From Heliocidaris tuberculata (taxonomy: Eukaryota; Echinodermata; Echinoidea; Camarodonta; Echinometridae), in contig CM046842.1 in assembly GCA_025618425.1 (NCBI GenBank), positions 28,297,668-28,361,667 on the forward strand: a stretch of DNA of 64,000 nt. Direction: 5' to 3'. The position numbers and the translations under genes are program-made. The number at the start of each line of letters is the position of its first letter. Positions within the stretch are counted from its first letter, which is position 1. Below are positions 1-11,655 of the stretch, piece after piece. The notes below the pieces were generated by a model. It worked only from the letters and a program-made list of their open reading frames with translations, was not told the origin of the DNA and made no database searches.

Positions 1-614
1 ATGCAGTCATAACACACAAACACACAAGGACTGTGAGTAAATTTAAGTTTGAAGTATTCGTTTAGTTGTAGATAAAAGATAAGTCGGCTATTACAGAGTC
101 TAGGATGAATCTCTTATATCATTATAATAGACGAATATGACAGGTTTGTTTGTTTGGTTTTTTACTACACACCAAGATGGCATATAATTGTTGAAAAGCA
201 ATGTAATTTAGGTTTGTAATGATTCAATTGAATGACATTAGAGCATGGAGGAAGTAACTTCATATAAAACATGACCCCCCCCCCCCCCCCCCCGGTCTTT
301 AGAACATAATAATTTTATATTTCGGATTATCTCACAAATGCAAAGTATACGCACATTTCGCAATCTCGGTAAACATCTGTCTATACAGACTGCAAAAATG
401 AAAAATCCCTTGACGTATTTTTAGAATAGGCCCCCCCCCTTTTTTTTTTTTTACTTAGTGTAACCAATGTAAAGCATAGGATCAAGAAGTGTTGGTATCA
501 TTCGGGTGGTTTGAAACGGTGATCTTCAGACGTGTTGACGGTGTTTTTATCGATTGATATAGAATTATGATTAGATGAGAAGACAAATGACATTTAAACC
601 ACGGATAGAAGGCC
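1..614 (+). promoter_or_regulatory. Upstream region of gene A, shared with gene B
   Basis: This non-coding stretch aligns with about 20050-20727 upstream of gene B. Both have a CA-rich start, then a shared block (47-110 here, about 20100-20150 there), a 'gacaggtttgtttg' block, and similar sequence up to the start codon. Conservation between paralogs marks it as the proximal promoter and 5' UTR. I see no convincing TATA box or initiator. A 19-base C run lies near 274-293 and another C/T run near 430-452. Transcription start is not determinable from sequence. Confidence 0.5.
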
Positions 615-699
615 ATGGCAAGTTGTGGAAAAGATCGTTCAAAACTAGCACACGGTGTTTGCTATTCTGTGTTAGTGGTCACTGTAATTGTTTTAAGTG
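615..699 (+). CDS. Gene A exon 1: N-terminal signal/anchor
   Basis: It starts at ATG 615 and reads MASCGKDRSKLAHGVCYSVL, followed by a hydrophobic run, then donor GTAAGT at 700. It is 85 nt and leaves phase 1. Basic residues precede about 20 hydrophobic residues that continue into the mini-exon, as expected of a signal peptide or signal-anchor. The start was chosen because gene B has an aligned ATG with the same 'GVC' and 'IVLSG' context. Confidence 0.72.
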
Positions 700-3046
700 G
701 TAAGTATCATTAAGTCCATAAGCCAACCACTGGTTTCTGGTTACAGTTTATTTATCTACTTTGACTAAAATATGCTAAGACTTATGAACTCTGGAATATC
801 ATAGAAATGTAGAATTTAAGAAAAAACGACTGAACTATGAATAATCCATAATTATTATACTAAATACTTACCGGAAATTCCATACATATGTGGAAGACAT
901 GGACGAAGGGGTTAGGAGTTCATAGATCAAAACTAACATGTAACTGCATTTACTTTCCCCTTCCCCTTCTTCTTCTTCTTCTTCTTCTTTTCTTCTTCTT
1001 CTTCTTCTTCTTCTTCTTCTTCTTCTTCTTCTTCTTCTTCTTCTTCTTCTTCTTCTTCTTCTTCTTCTTCTTCTTCTTCTTCTTCTTCTTCTTCTTCTTC
1101 TTCTTCTTCTTCTTCTTCTTCTTCTAAGTGCTCCTCTTCTTCGCCCTCCTCTTTTTTGTTGTTCTTCTTCTATTTCTTACCCACCGATAATGTGTGTTAC
1201 AACCTCTATTTAGGATGATCCATGGACATTTGCTCTGGGAGTTATTACGTCACAGATATATAGTTAAGGGTTGGGTTGCAACTGGCTTTTTTGGTTAGGT
1301 GAAAGTTAAGGGTTATAGTGTTAGTTATCTATTGTGTTTATTGCTCTATAGTGTTTATTGTTGGGTTTAAGTTGAGAATTCAGATAGTGTAGGATATTGT
1401 AGGATATCTGTTGCCAGCATGGCCAGAGCACAACCTGAAGGATGTCGGTCAAATCATACATAAAATGAGAGCTGGATTCATATAAATACCGATGAAGGAA
1501 GACAAGAAAAAAGGACTTTATCTGGCGATGGCCTTTATGTACAGGTTCATGTAATACACTTGTCAATGTAAAACACTTTTAAGAATAATAATGATAATAA
1601 TAGCTATATATATATTGCGCACGTATCCATCCTAGAGGATGCTCAAGGCGCCGACAAAGTAGTAAAATTACCCTGGCTTTAGCCCAGCTGCCTAAGGCGC
1701 TGAAAGCATTCAAGGAATGAATTCCTACCAGGTACTCAAGTATTACACCTGGGCGGAGAGTGGCAAATGTAGATTAATGTCTTCAAGGGAAACGAAAATG
1801 TTGGTCTCTATAGACAAGTGTACATACAAGTGGTCACTAGCGCAGTTTGACTGTATTACTTACATCTGAAAACATGTACAAACTTGTTGGTTAAGAATCA
1901 GAACTTGGTATCAACATGACCCTTAATAGTAACAATATTTGCAACAATATCATAAAATAATGCTACAGAATAGACATTCATTGGTTTTTTTGTGTTCAAA
2001 CAGAATCTGATCTTTAGAATCCCGTTAACGGGAGTTCACTTTGGAATTGTTGTGCAATGCACTTAGACCTCATTTTTAGAAATGAGGCCTAATATTTTAT
2101 CAATTGATTTGCCCTAAGGGTCACGTATCAGGTAATATAGTATAGGTATTTATTGTTTGTAAACTGAACAAAACATTTCTTTGCCTATGTTAAAGAGGTA
2201 GCAATGTTTACAATTAATATTGACATTTTGTGTGGATACTCATTGCCCTCTTAAGGTTGCATAGAACTGCTCCTCTTTACAACCGTAGCTTATAATTCCA
2301 TACAATCCTCGAAGGAGCCTTGGGTCTTCAAATTAATCTATATTTGCTATACCACAAACTATCATTTCTATATGCTTGTCTATAATAAACATTCTGGTTA
2401 CAAACCCTATTAGATAAACGGTATTTCGGCTAGTGTGTGGTTTGAATTTCTCCTCACTTTTAAACCCTGTACGTATTTAAATCGAGTGTGTGCGCATAGG
2501 TGAAGGGTGGGTATATCCATGGTCTGTGTTTTATGTGTGAACATGTATGGGCTTATCGTGCACCCATATGCTGATAATCTCACCAAAATAAGAACGGCTT
2601 GATCGTAAATACGAAACAAGGATTGTTGTTTTTTTCAAATGAGATTTTGGTTTTCAAATTTTTCCTTCATGTCTTCATGTAAATTCCAATTTCTAAACAA
2701 AATGTACTATTTATATTTCAATGATTGCAATTTCAACATTAAAACTCTAAGGCGGTTATTTGGGGGGAATTTGAAAGAATTGTATATCATACTTGTCGAG
2801 CGATGGCCATGGACTTTGTACTGTAGTAGACATCCGATGGGTCGATGACCGCTTGTATCATTGATAGCAAATGCAGCCTATTGTGAATTTTGCGTATTTA
2901 AACTTGTAGGGGCATGCTTCAGTAAGAAAGCTATGGAAGGTTATGAATAAATCACGAAGGCTAATTCTCCTTTGATTAAGATATTTCAGCCTTCATGCGA
3001 AAAGAGATTTAGGTCTAATTTTAGACAGGAGGGGATGGGAAGCTGC

Positions 3047-3078
<32 letters not shown>

Positions 3079-4778
3079 GGGACTCAAAGTAGATATTTCT
3101 AAGTTCTGTTGTTATAAAACAACCTCTTTTTCTGGGAAAGGGGTGTGTTGTAGCATTAATATTAACCAGTTGACTACTGAATTCTCATATTCCCATAGGG
3201 TTAATACAGAGATCACCCGGTTCCCGTAGGCAATGGGTTAAAAGTAATTTTTTTTTCCAAGACACATATTTATAGTGCTCTGAAGTAAAGCAATTCATAA
3301 ATTTCTGATCCCTAGTCCACTATATATCTCTAACTTTCAACCATTTCCTTTTCGATTTTCTTTTAAGATTTTGCTCTTATGACTTCCTCTATAAATTGGT
3401 AATTCCCCTTTAACATCGGGCCTATATTGCTTTGCAAGAAAGTAATCTGGATGAAATTCTGCACAAGATTTTCATAACACTCTGGCTCAGTGATGGATGA
3501 CTCTAGATATCTAAATATTGTATATAGCATACATACATATATAAATTTCCAACGATATAATTTTTTTTCAACTTAACATTTATCTTTGAAAAACGATTTC
3601 GACGTCTGAGTAGTTTTCTGTATTAACATCACTCAGAGGTCTCAATACATGGTGACATCTGCTTTATCGACCACTTTAAAGAAAATAGTATTCATGTATA
3701 TCAAAGGGTTTGTGGCAAGAAGAACTTAATATCACAATCTGCAGGAATATATTAATACAAAATACTTGTACATCTTGTTCTACATTTTTAAAAGAGATTT
3801 CATTTTTACATGCAAACATTTTTCATGTTATTGAAAAAAAAGATCATTATTGATTCTAAAGCAATAACTGTTAACATTTTTAATAAATCTCATCAATTTT
3901 GATATATGTCATTTTTATTCTACAGTGCTCCTGTATTTCGTTAAGAACCCTATGGACCCAAGTAAGTATTACATTCTTGTACAATGTTCTTTTCATGAAT
4001 AAATGTTTATTGATCTAGGTTAAAATGAAACATGTGTACTATAACACATCAATTTGTTTCATAACCTTTAAATTTCCTAATCATTGCGCAAGTTAGATTT
4101 TTTCAGACAATTAAAATTGCTTCATGTTTATTTTTCTCTTACTAATAATAGTATGAAAATATTTCTTATTTCATATGTGATGTTCCTAAATTGATATATA
4201 TTTACGGGCATTTTTGTGTACTTACTAAGAGAGCTTGTTATAGCATGGAGGTTGTTATGTTCCATGCTAAATCATCATGTTCTTTATGTTTGTTTGTTGT
4301 ATGTTTGTTTTTTTATTAAACACACAAAGGCATCAACTTAAATATTTAATTAATGTTATAATATTACATTTTTTTTGTATTGAATATTCTATGTATTGCA
4401 ATATTCTTTTCTTTAATCTTTCGGACGTCAATTTCAACTTCTGGGAATTACATCTGCTTTTAAGGCAGTTTAAGTCATAGACATGAAATATGAAAACTCT
4501 CGTAAATGGACTAGAGAATACAAGACTGACAGCCCACAAGGCTGATATCCCACGAAATTGTCAATACAGTGGACCTTTTCGAATTTTTGGTTTCGTGGGC
4601 TGTCGGTCTCCTTGGCTGTTGATCTACCACAATAAACCCTTGGAAATGTATACAATGCCTACGAATATAAAGTGAAGATCAAAATATGTCTAAAATACAA
4701 CCTCTCTCTTTCTCTTTCTCTTTCTACTTTTCTGGTCTCTCTCTCTCTCTCTACACACACACGCACACCCCCCCCCCC

Positions 4779-4812
<34 letters not shown>

Positions 4813-7482
4813 AATGTTTAAGTTGGGTATCTGCGCATGGATATATTTAATCATATATATATATTTACTCATATTTCACAGCCCTACCACGGCTCTTAAA
4901 ACAACCTGAAATACGAAACATTACTACATCCGCAATCGAGATTGAATGGGAGGGCGAATTCGACGGTGATGGACCAGTATGTGGATACATTGTCAATCTG
5001 AAATCTCCTTCTTCTCCTTCATGGTCGAATGTCGGATTTGCACCCTTCAGTGAAGAGGAGAACGTCTACATGTACACGATTGACCGACTCGATGCTGACA
5101 CCCTCTACGTCATAGGTGTGACCATTCTGCACTGCTCAGGCAGACAGGGGGAAAGGGGTCCAGAAATAAGTCAGTCAACCGATGACAGAGGTGCGTTTAA
5201 TTCCAATATCTTCCATAGTACTAAGATCTGGACATTCTAATGCTATGCTGCTTGCTGTTGGTTGTTTTTGTTTTGATATTTAATGTGTTTATTTCTGCGG
5301 AGCAACCACAGGGGAATACGAGCATACTCTTACGCCCTTAATGACGATCATTATAATCTGAGTATCAAAAAGGATACATGCATTATTACAAAAAGAGCCC
5401 CTTAAAAATTACATCATATCAACAATAACAGAATTAGAATTCTCTCTCTTCCCCTCTCAACCACTCTCTATTTGTGAGACAGTATCACAGTACCACTTAA
5501 ACCTCACGATATATGTTTTTGGTGGGTATTTTTTAGGTCTGATTTTACAAGACGATATTTTTAGCTTTATAGTGATACATCACTCATTAGAATTGCATGT
5601 TCTTAATCCACTGAAATAAAGAGAAGACTTCTGTTCAGTGCTTGGGAATGTTATTCGGGGGAAAATCATTTAAAGTTTGGAGTCTTATTGCAGCACTCTG
5701 TTCAGGAGAAATAGTGCAAGATGACAAAATGCAGATCATATCGTCCTTAATCTTTGTAAACTAATCAAGCACAGCAACATGTTTATACATTTATCTATCT
5801 TTTAGTATAAATGCAGCAGCTCGCTCTATTCGACTGTTCTAAAATAATGGGAAATCAAATTGAGATAAGTAGCAAGGGTTATAATGAAATGAAAAAAAAT
5901 ATATATGTATATAATAGACCCTAGATCAACAAACATGGGTTTACAAGAAAGTACAAAAAATGTTACTTACAGATTGTTTGGAGGCTTCATATTTCCTATT
6001 AATAGAAGAAATCATAATCTTTCAGGAAATGGAAAAAAAACACAACAACAAACAAACAAACATATATTGAAGATCCAGACCAATTGCACCTTTACTCACA
6101 TTCTAGCTCTCACAGAAAAATCACACCGTGCGTATTTTTTACCGTTTCGTAGTACGCGTTCACATTTAGATTTTACAATGTCTTAGAATGATAATCTAAG
6201 GGATGGGGTGCATTTGTACTATTTTTTCTGTTTAGAAATGTAATACAATCTTATTTTAGAATCCTTTAGATTCTTACTGTGTAAATTAATGTGCCATCAC
6301 CTTTTTATTTACAAAACATATCCAAATTACATATTTACGAAGCTTAGCGAAACGTGATTGAGCTTAAAAACGCGAGAAAAACGCCAGTGATGAAATTATT
6401 AAAAAGCATGATCTTATTCCATAGAGGCAGAACCAATATATTATGGTGTAGGATTGGGATTGAACTCAATCAACACCTTTCAGGAAAATAACATAATTTC
6501 TTTCATTCAGATAAGTCTGCTTGTAATTTTAGATGCACGGGCAATTTTACCCTTTGCGCCTTTCCCTCGTCTTTAATACGCGTCACTGCGTTTCGTTATT
6601 CAGCTTTAATGCTACCATTGTATACAATAATGAAGACATGATTTCAGTTGTTCTTATACTGATACTGCAAAGGAGTTGAAATACTCTTCTGTGTGTACCA
6701 TGTGACTGCTTTCTTATTTCCAATACCTCGCTTTCCCTTTCCCTCCTTTTCTTTCCTGCTGTACCTGTATATCCTTCATACACCTTATTAAAATTTCATC
6801 ACTCTCCTCTGTCTGACTCCAGCACACGTTCGTTGTACATAAGGCCAATATACCGCTTCGGTAATGTTTGCAAATCATATACATACCTTCCAAACAAAGG
6901 TTGTTCTTGACAACCTGAAATCTTGCCGAAGGCTTGCCGGACATAGCAACAAGTAATGTATGCAAACTGGATTCCAAGCATTGAGGCTCATTTATAAAAA
7001 GCAGGTTAATGGAATAGCTCGTCACTAGGTGCTCAGAGAAGAAGTGTGCATAAATTTGTATACATAACAGAACCGGTCTATTATCAATGTCTTACTTATT
7101 TTCATATCATATATTGTCAACTTTGTACCAGTGAAAAGCAAATTTCCCAATGGATAATAAATCCTCCATTTCAATTTCACTTTCAACACCACGGACAGAA
7201 ATTCCATTTGTTCCCACATCTTCAGCTTCACCGTGCTCTGGAAACTGTACAGAATGTCCTACTGACAAACCCGGTGACGACGATTTCTGGAAAATGCGCT
7301 TCATTATTGCTGTACCCACTCTCTCATCCATCGTTTTCCTGTTATTTCTTCTTCTTATCGGGTACGAGTTATTCTATTATTACTTTTAATATTATCATTG
7401 TTATGACATTATTTTCATTATCATTACTATTATTGTTGTTATTTTCATTATTAACATTATAATCATAATTTTTCTATGAAAA

Positions 7483-7518
<36 letters not shown>

Positions 7519-8407
7519 TTTTCATAGAAAAATTATGATTATAATTTATCTTTTGTAATCATGGTAATTGCTGGCAGTTCCAGTGATTGCTTTATATATT
7601 ATATAAAGCAATCACTGGAACTGCCAGCAATTACCATGATTACAAAAGATAAATTAACAACAGTGGCACAAACCCTTCCATTAAATATTTCTTATTCCAC
7701 TGGTGTTAATATAAAATACAATGCAAGTTGCATGTACTTACTATTCTGCCACAACTCAAATCAAATTGAAATCATAGTATTATGTTATACGAGAAATAAC
7801 TCGTACCACATCTCCTTTATCACTTACAATTTAATGAAATATTACTATTTTATGTTAATGAGAATTATCTGTTTACGTTATGTAATCTTTGTGAATATTT
7901 GATCGTATTCTTCAAAGTGACGTGAGAACCCGTTTCTTCTAGGAATTTCTTTGTTTGTTTTGTTTGTTGTTTTTTTTTATTTCATTTCTATTTTCAAATG
8001 GCATGTTTTAAGGTCAGATTCCCATATACATTATTGTTATTGATTCATTATCTTTATCATGTACCTAAACGGCACAGTTTCATTTCAAATTCTGGGATAT
8101 ACTGCTACATTACCTGCGCTTGAGGAGGGGTTTTTAGGATGTTGCCGATAAAAGAATGGTTGTATTTTTGTTTGTTTGCTTGTTTTTAGACACTCAGTAT
8201 GATCTCAAATATTAACGATAAGAACAACATTTACTTACAACATTTTCATATTACAAGTGTAAAAATAAACTATTTAAATAAACATTTTTCACAGTGCATT
8301 TTATTAAATATAATATATATAAAATATAAATAAATATAATAAAGCGTGGTCAGTTTTCGGTTGGTATAGACTTAGAATTATAAGTAGTAGCAGTGGTGCT
8401 GGTGGTG

Positions 8408-8440
<33 letters not shown>

Positions 8441-8631
8441 ATGGTAGTAGTAGTAGTAGTAGTAATGGTAGTAGTAGTAGTATTTGTTCCTTTTGATTCT
8501 GATGAACATGAATATCTATTCAAGCGCTCTATCGTCAATTTCCATACTTTTGTATTTTTTTTTTCATTAACATCTGCAGCTGCTGTGTTTGCAAGTATCG
8601 GGGGAAAGATGCGCACTCGGTCGTTACTTAA
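615..8631 (+). CDS. Gene A: single-FN3 membrane receptor-like protein (5 exons)
   Basis: I infer exons at 615-699, 3926-3961, 4882-5190, 7199-7361 and 8580-8631, all with GT/AG borders, totalling 645 nt (214 aa plus TAA). The order is an N-terminal hydrophobic segment, a 12-residue linker, one FN3 domain, a Cys/Pro juxtamembrane stretch, a transmembrane helix and a 16-residue cytoplasmic tail. Introns 1-3 are phase 1 and intron 4 is phase 2, identical to genes B and C. The likely role is a cell-surface binding protein; no kinase, phosphatase or other catalytic domain is present. The model rests on frame continuity and three-way paralogy, without transcript data. Exact family and ligand are unknown. 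Confidence 0.72.
967..1125 (+). repeat. TTC trinucleotide microsatellite
   Basis: About 158 bp of nearly pure TTC with one interruption near 990. The resulting poly-Phe open frame is not a gene. Long polypurine/polypyrimidine tracts like this can form triplex DNA. Confidence 0.97.
1594..1790 (-). repeat. SINE-like element 3' part, minus strand
   Basis: Read on the minus strand it ends in a GGCGCCTTGAGCATCC-type block, then a GTGCGC/TATATA tail, a layout I associate with tRNA-SINE 3' ends in marine invertebrates. No clear A or B box is seen, so it is probably 5'-truncated. Confidence 0.5.
3162..3241 (+). mobile_element. 80-bp TTAA-bounded MITE
   Basis: It begins and ends with TTAA and its ends are inverted repeats (ccagttgac versus caatgggttaa side). 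An inverted copy lies at 30899-30978 and a diverged one at 33909-33979. TTAA target sites are typical of piggyBac-type elements; assignment to that superfamily is inference. Confidence 0.65.
3926..3961 (+). CDS. Gene A exon 2: 36-nt mini-exon
   Basis: Acceptor TTCTACAG precedes 3926 and donor GTAAGT follows 3961. Joined to the last G of exon 1 it encodes VLLYFVKNPMDP. Size, phase and the NPMDP motif match gene B exon 2 (25822-25857); gene C has a 36-nt counterpart. It extends the hydrophobic segment and then makes a short polar linker to the FN3 domain. Confidence 0.72.
4701..4811 (+). repeat. Compound CT/CA/C/CA/TA microsatellite
   Basis: A run of CT, CA, a C homopolymer, CA and TA repeats about 70-180 bp upstream of the gene A FN3 exon. 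Gene B has a CA array in the equivalent position, so the microsatellite seems older than the gene duplication. Confidence 0.9.
4882..5190 (+). CDS. Gene A exon 3: FN3 domain
   Basis: Acceptor ATTTCACAG is at 4881 and donor GTGCGT at 5191; the exon is 309 nt, phase 1-1. It reads LPRLLKQPEIRNITTSAIEI onward. FN3 hallmarks are the B-strand Trp (IEIEWEG), the C-strand Tyr (VCGYIV) and the tyrosine corner (LDADTLY). Two Cys, in PVCGY and LHCSG, are conserved in every FN3 copy in the window. The loop after WSNV reads GFAPFSEEENVYMYT, unlike the loops of genes B and C. Confidence 0.82.
5484..6150 (+). mobile_element. Degraded inverted-repeat element in gene A intron 3
   Basis: The left edge (tatttgtgagacag...tcacgatat) and right edge (aaaaatcacaccgtgcg...gtttcgtag) are diverged inverted repeats of the family seen intact at 8796-9951. 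The paralogous intron of gene B carries the same element at about 26838-27392, so insertion came before the A/B duplication. Confidence 0.5.
7199..7361 (+). CDS. Gene A exon 4: juxtamembrane and transmembrane
   Basis: Acceptor ACGGACAG is at 7198 and donor GTACGA at 7362; 163 nt, entering phase 1 and leaving phase 2. It encodes IPFVPTSSASPCSGNCTECP, then TDKPGDDDFWK and a hydrophobic helix (FIIAVPTLSSIVFLLFLLLI). The CxxNCTxCP cluster is shared with gene C but partly lost in gene B. The acceptor was placed by alignment and phase; its polypyrimidine tract is weak. Confidence 0.72.
7457..7544. repeat. Perfect palindrome 1 (88 bp, TA core)
   Basis: Arms from TTATAATCATAATTTTTC to its exact complement flank an AT-dinucleotide core centred near 7500. 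It directly abuts a second perfect palindrome. It lies in gene A intron 4 and has no counterpart in gene B. Confidence 0.92.
7542..7656. repeat. Perfect palindrome 2 (115 bp)
   Basis: The left arm runs from 7542 to about 7598 and the right arm is its exact reverse complement to 7656, centred at 7599 with almost no spacer. The arms contain ordinary mixed sequence (for example ttgctggcagttccagtg), not only AT repeat. It could extrude as a long cruciform or hairpin. Confidence 0.93.
8384..8482 (+). repeat. GGT/AGT microsatellite
   Basis: Mixed GGT and TAG trinucleotide repeats with two ATGG interruptions, in gene A intron 4 about 100 bp before the last exon. It makes spurious poly-Val and poly-Thr open frames. 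Confidence 0.93.
8580..8631 (+). CDS. Gene A exon 5: Cys-rich cytoplasmic tail
   Basis: Acceptor CATCTGCAG is at 8579. With the GG carried over it encodes GCCVCKYRGKDAHSVVT and stops with TAA at 8629-8631. The CCxCKxRG block just inside the membrane matches gene B (CCFCKCRG). Membrane-proximal Cys suggest palmitoylation (inference). There is no tyrosine signalling motif. Confidence 0.72.
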
Positions 8632-8737
8632 CCGACTTTTGTACTTCAGCAACTAGCAGCGAGTACCCACAAACAGGACATCGACACGGTAGACCACCTA
8701 TGCACAGAAATAACACTTTTTATTTGGACGAACTGGA

Positions 8738-8739
<2 letters not shown>

Positions 8740-8793
<54 letters not shown>
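8740..8793 (+). repeat. TA microsatellite
   Basis: About 54 bp of TA repeat immediately before the left end of the 8796-9951 element. A similar TA tract flanks its right end. Confidence 0.95.
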
Positions 8794-8795
<2 letters not shown>

Positions 8796-8800
<5 letters not shown>

Positions 8801-9951
8801 ACCCGGCACCACAAAACCACCAAAAATTCGCAATTTTTTTTTCTTCTGATTTTATCATATTTGGATAGAACAAAGTCTCAGCTTCAAAATGATATATGAC
8901 TCATCATAATTGAAACTTTCTAACCCTTTTAATTTAGCAAATGAAAGAAGCTTGTAAGAGAGGTTTGCTGGTATTAAATAGGGAGGAAAATGAGCTCTAA
9001 AGTTGAGGCCTATTCAAGCGTGCGGAGTAAGAAAACAGAGAAAGTCAATAGAGAGTGAATCAAAAGGCCATAGCACCCACCATTAATGAATTGATTAGGT
9101 TGATATATTTTGGTAGGAGTGTTAAACATAGTTCATTCATTCTATTGCCAAGACTTCAAACTGTGAACTTTTGTCATTCGAAAGTTATTATGATGCAAAT
9201 GAGAGTGTTCTAATGGGAGATTAAGCGCACCTCGGTGGCCTGACACCTGCACTAGACAATGCCTATTCACTCCATTGGGGTGTCTTTCTTTGTTCCCTGT
9301 TACAAAATACTGGTTTGTTCCCTTGTAGTCCTTCTGTTATCATACATTGAACTTGTAATTTAACCTATAATTAACCTTAATACCTACTCTTTTTCTTGTT
9401 CACAATGATTGACTTATGCAATTTGTTTTACATAGAACTTACATTCTCTTTCTTTGCTCACATGAATAAACTTGATCGTTCGTTAGCAACGAAATCCTTT
9501 TTCAGACTCTCTTTCGTCATCGAATTGGAACTTAAAACTGCTCTGTAATTTGCTTTCGCGACTATTGATGAACTGTTATATCACTATGATGAGATTGTTG
9601 AGAATTTAATCTTTCTATCAGTATAAAAATCATTAGGGAAAAGGTAATTTGAGGCCCGTGAGATTGCAGTGATTTTACGAGGGTGAGCGGTACCGATTTA
9701 AAAAAATCATACGGGAAGGCGAGGAATTAGGAAGAAACCGAAGCTGTGAAAAAAAAAAAAAACTGGTCTAGAAAAACTGTTAAAAACTCATCTTCTACTG
9801 TGTTTTAAGCTTCCAGATTTTGATATAAGGTAGAGAAAAGAACGATCTTTCAGAAAAAAACAAAAATTCCCCAAATGAAATGTTCTAACCCAAATTTCAA
9901 TTTCAGCTCTCCACACAAAATCACGGGTTGCGACTTTTTGGTGGTTTTGTA
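8796..9951. mobile_element. 1.15-kb inverted-repeat element between TA tracts
   Basis: Left end 'cacaaaaccaccaaaaattcgcaa' class sequence (8810-8835) is the inverted repeat of the right end near 9920-9950 (ggttgcgactttttggtggttttg). There is no open reading frame of note inside, so it is non-autonomous. Relatives lie in introns 3 of genes A and B. TA tracts flank both sides. Confidence 0.65.
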
Positions 9952-9953
9952 TG

Positions 9954-9957
<4 letters not shown>

Positions 9958-9998
<41 letters not shown>
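9958..9998 (+). repeat. TA microsatellite
   Basis: About 40 bp of TA repeat between two inverted-repeat elements. Confidence 0.95.
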
Positions 9999-10000
<2 letters not shown>

Positions 10001-10013
10001 GTATAAATGTATT

Positions 10014-10270
10014 ACTGGGGTTATGGGGACATGTGTATGTAAGCTGGTTAAGGGGACTTGGGTTTCCAATGATGGTCATCAGCAATTTTCACCCAGGAAA
10101 TATGAAGCTGGTGGTGATGAAACTTTAATCACAATATATATCATCTGGATTCATAAACTAAATCAAGATTTATTAAAAAAAAGAAGATGTCAGTATCATA
10201 CTCATATTATATGCGGACATTGGTCCCCACAATCTATATAATAATGTTGTCCCCATAACCCTATACCCCA
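10014..10270. mobile_element. 257-bp MITE with GGGGTTATGGGGACA ends
   Basis: Left end ACTGGGGTTATGGGGACAT and right end TGTCCCCATAACCCTATACCCC are inverted repeats. It has no coding capacity. Confidence 0.7.
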
Positions 10271-10282
10271 AAAACTTTATAA

Positions 10283-11655
10283 ATGAGTTGAGTTGAGTTG
10301 AGCTCATCAATTAATTTCATTTCTACAATTTACAAACATTTGTACGTGACAAACATTCATTTTATATTTACATTTACTTTTAAAAAATAGATGTGAGTGT
10401 CAGTTATCCTGTATTGAATTAAATGAAAAATGAAACAGGAGAACTTAACATTTTTGCTGGTGCTTGTATTGTGAGAATGAATTATACTGATAATTAATAA
10501 AATTAATATCAAAACATTTCAAGAAAAAAAAAATTGGTAGAATTTTCTTAAAATAAGAAAGTCCGAGTAGTGCACTCTGATATTGATAAAGATGGAATAT
10601 ACTCAGAGTTTTCAGTTTTTAAAAAGTTAGGAGCTGAAGGCGATTGATAATGACTGCCAGTACATATACGTATTGCTTTCTTTTGTAATTAAAAAAGGAC
10701 CTCTAATTTTGTTTTTGCTACAGTTACCCCAGACAGTAATACACTATAATATGTGATAATATCAAAGAGTTATACAATGTGAATAAGGCTAAACAAGGAG
10801 GACAGCATCTTAATTTATACATAATCCCAATAGATTTTGCTATTTTGTTACTTAAATAGTAACATGTGCATCCCAAAGCAAACTTTCGTCTATTTGGACT
10901 CCGAGAAAACAAACAACTTTGGATTTGGATATCGGTGTAGAATTGATACTTAAAGTAAGATCATTACAATTTTTACTAGCATTAAAACAGCTTGTAATAA
11001 AAGGAAATAAAACATATTTTAGTTAGATTAAGGACCAACCTATTGGCTTTAAACCATTGAGATACGTTAAATAATTCGGAGTTGATATTTTCTTTTACAT
11101 CTTTCAAGTCTGGTTAAGTATAGAACAAAGTAGTGTCGTCTGCATACATAATGAAATCAAATTTACTTGATGATATTACAATATCGTTAACATAAAAAAG
11201 AAATAATAAGGGGCCCAAGTTAGAACATTGCGGAACTCTATGTATAGCTAAACTATGAGTAGAAGAAGTATTATTGAAATTTTTAGATTGATAACGATTG
11301 CATAAATAATTCTTAAAACCAGCGAAGTGGGAGTCCACGCACACCATAGTATTGTAATTTATATAATAAAATATTGTGATTAATTATAGCAAATGTCTTT
11401 GATAGATCAATGAATATCCCAATCCCAAAATCAATATAATTTGTTGCAAATACAACTTTATCCTGTAAATGTACAAGAACTATCACTTCTAAATCAATAT
11501 TGACTCTCAGATAATATGCTATTAGACATTAAGACAAACTTGGCAGTATTGAAATTGGTCTATAATTTTTGCAAAAGTGAGAGTCATCTGTCTTTAAAAA
11601 GTGGTACAATTTTAGCAATTTTTAGTTTGTTTGGAACATTTCTAGATGTTATGGA
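10283..11655 (-). mobile_element. Degraded LINE, reverse transcriptase remnant (CR1/L2-like)
   Basis: On the minus strand, broken frames contain an ordered set of reverse transcriptase blocks: NKLKIAKIVPLFK and NYRPIS near 11640-11560, DLSKTFAIINHNILLYKL near 11420-11360, YYGVRG, then the catalytic box IMYADDTTLF within 11114-11347, and LYNSLILSH near 10760. It ends at 10283 in a tandem ACTCA-type tail, as CR1/L2-like elements often do. Frameshifts and stops separate the blocks, so it is dead. Clade assignment is from motif style only. Confidence 0.8.

Larger units (their letters stand above)
700..3925 (+). other. Gene A intron 1
   Basis: Phase-1 intron. It holds a very long TTC tract (967-1125), a SINE-like segment (about 1594-1790), an A22/G12 homopolymer pair near 3045-3082 and a TTAA-bounded MITE (3162-3241). 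Blocks at about 2490-2640 and 2750-3000 align with gene B intron 1 at about 24800-24900 and 25050-25230, so the intron predates the A/B duplication. No coding exon was found in the rest. Confidence 0.6.

Noticed and set aside
888..1127. Open frame of 79 codons, mostly Phe
   Set aside because: It is the translation of a TTC microsatellite with no domain or splice context.
6714..7025. 103-codon minus-strand open frame
   Set aside because: It lies in gene A intron 3, has no recognisable motif and no counterpart in gene B.
8350..8656. Overlapping poly-Val and poly-Thr open frames on both strands
   Set aside because: They arise from GGT/AGT repeats. Only the 52-nt last exon of gene A in this stretch is supported by paralogy.
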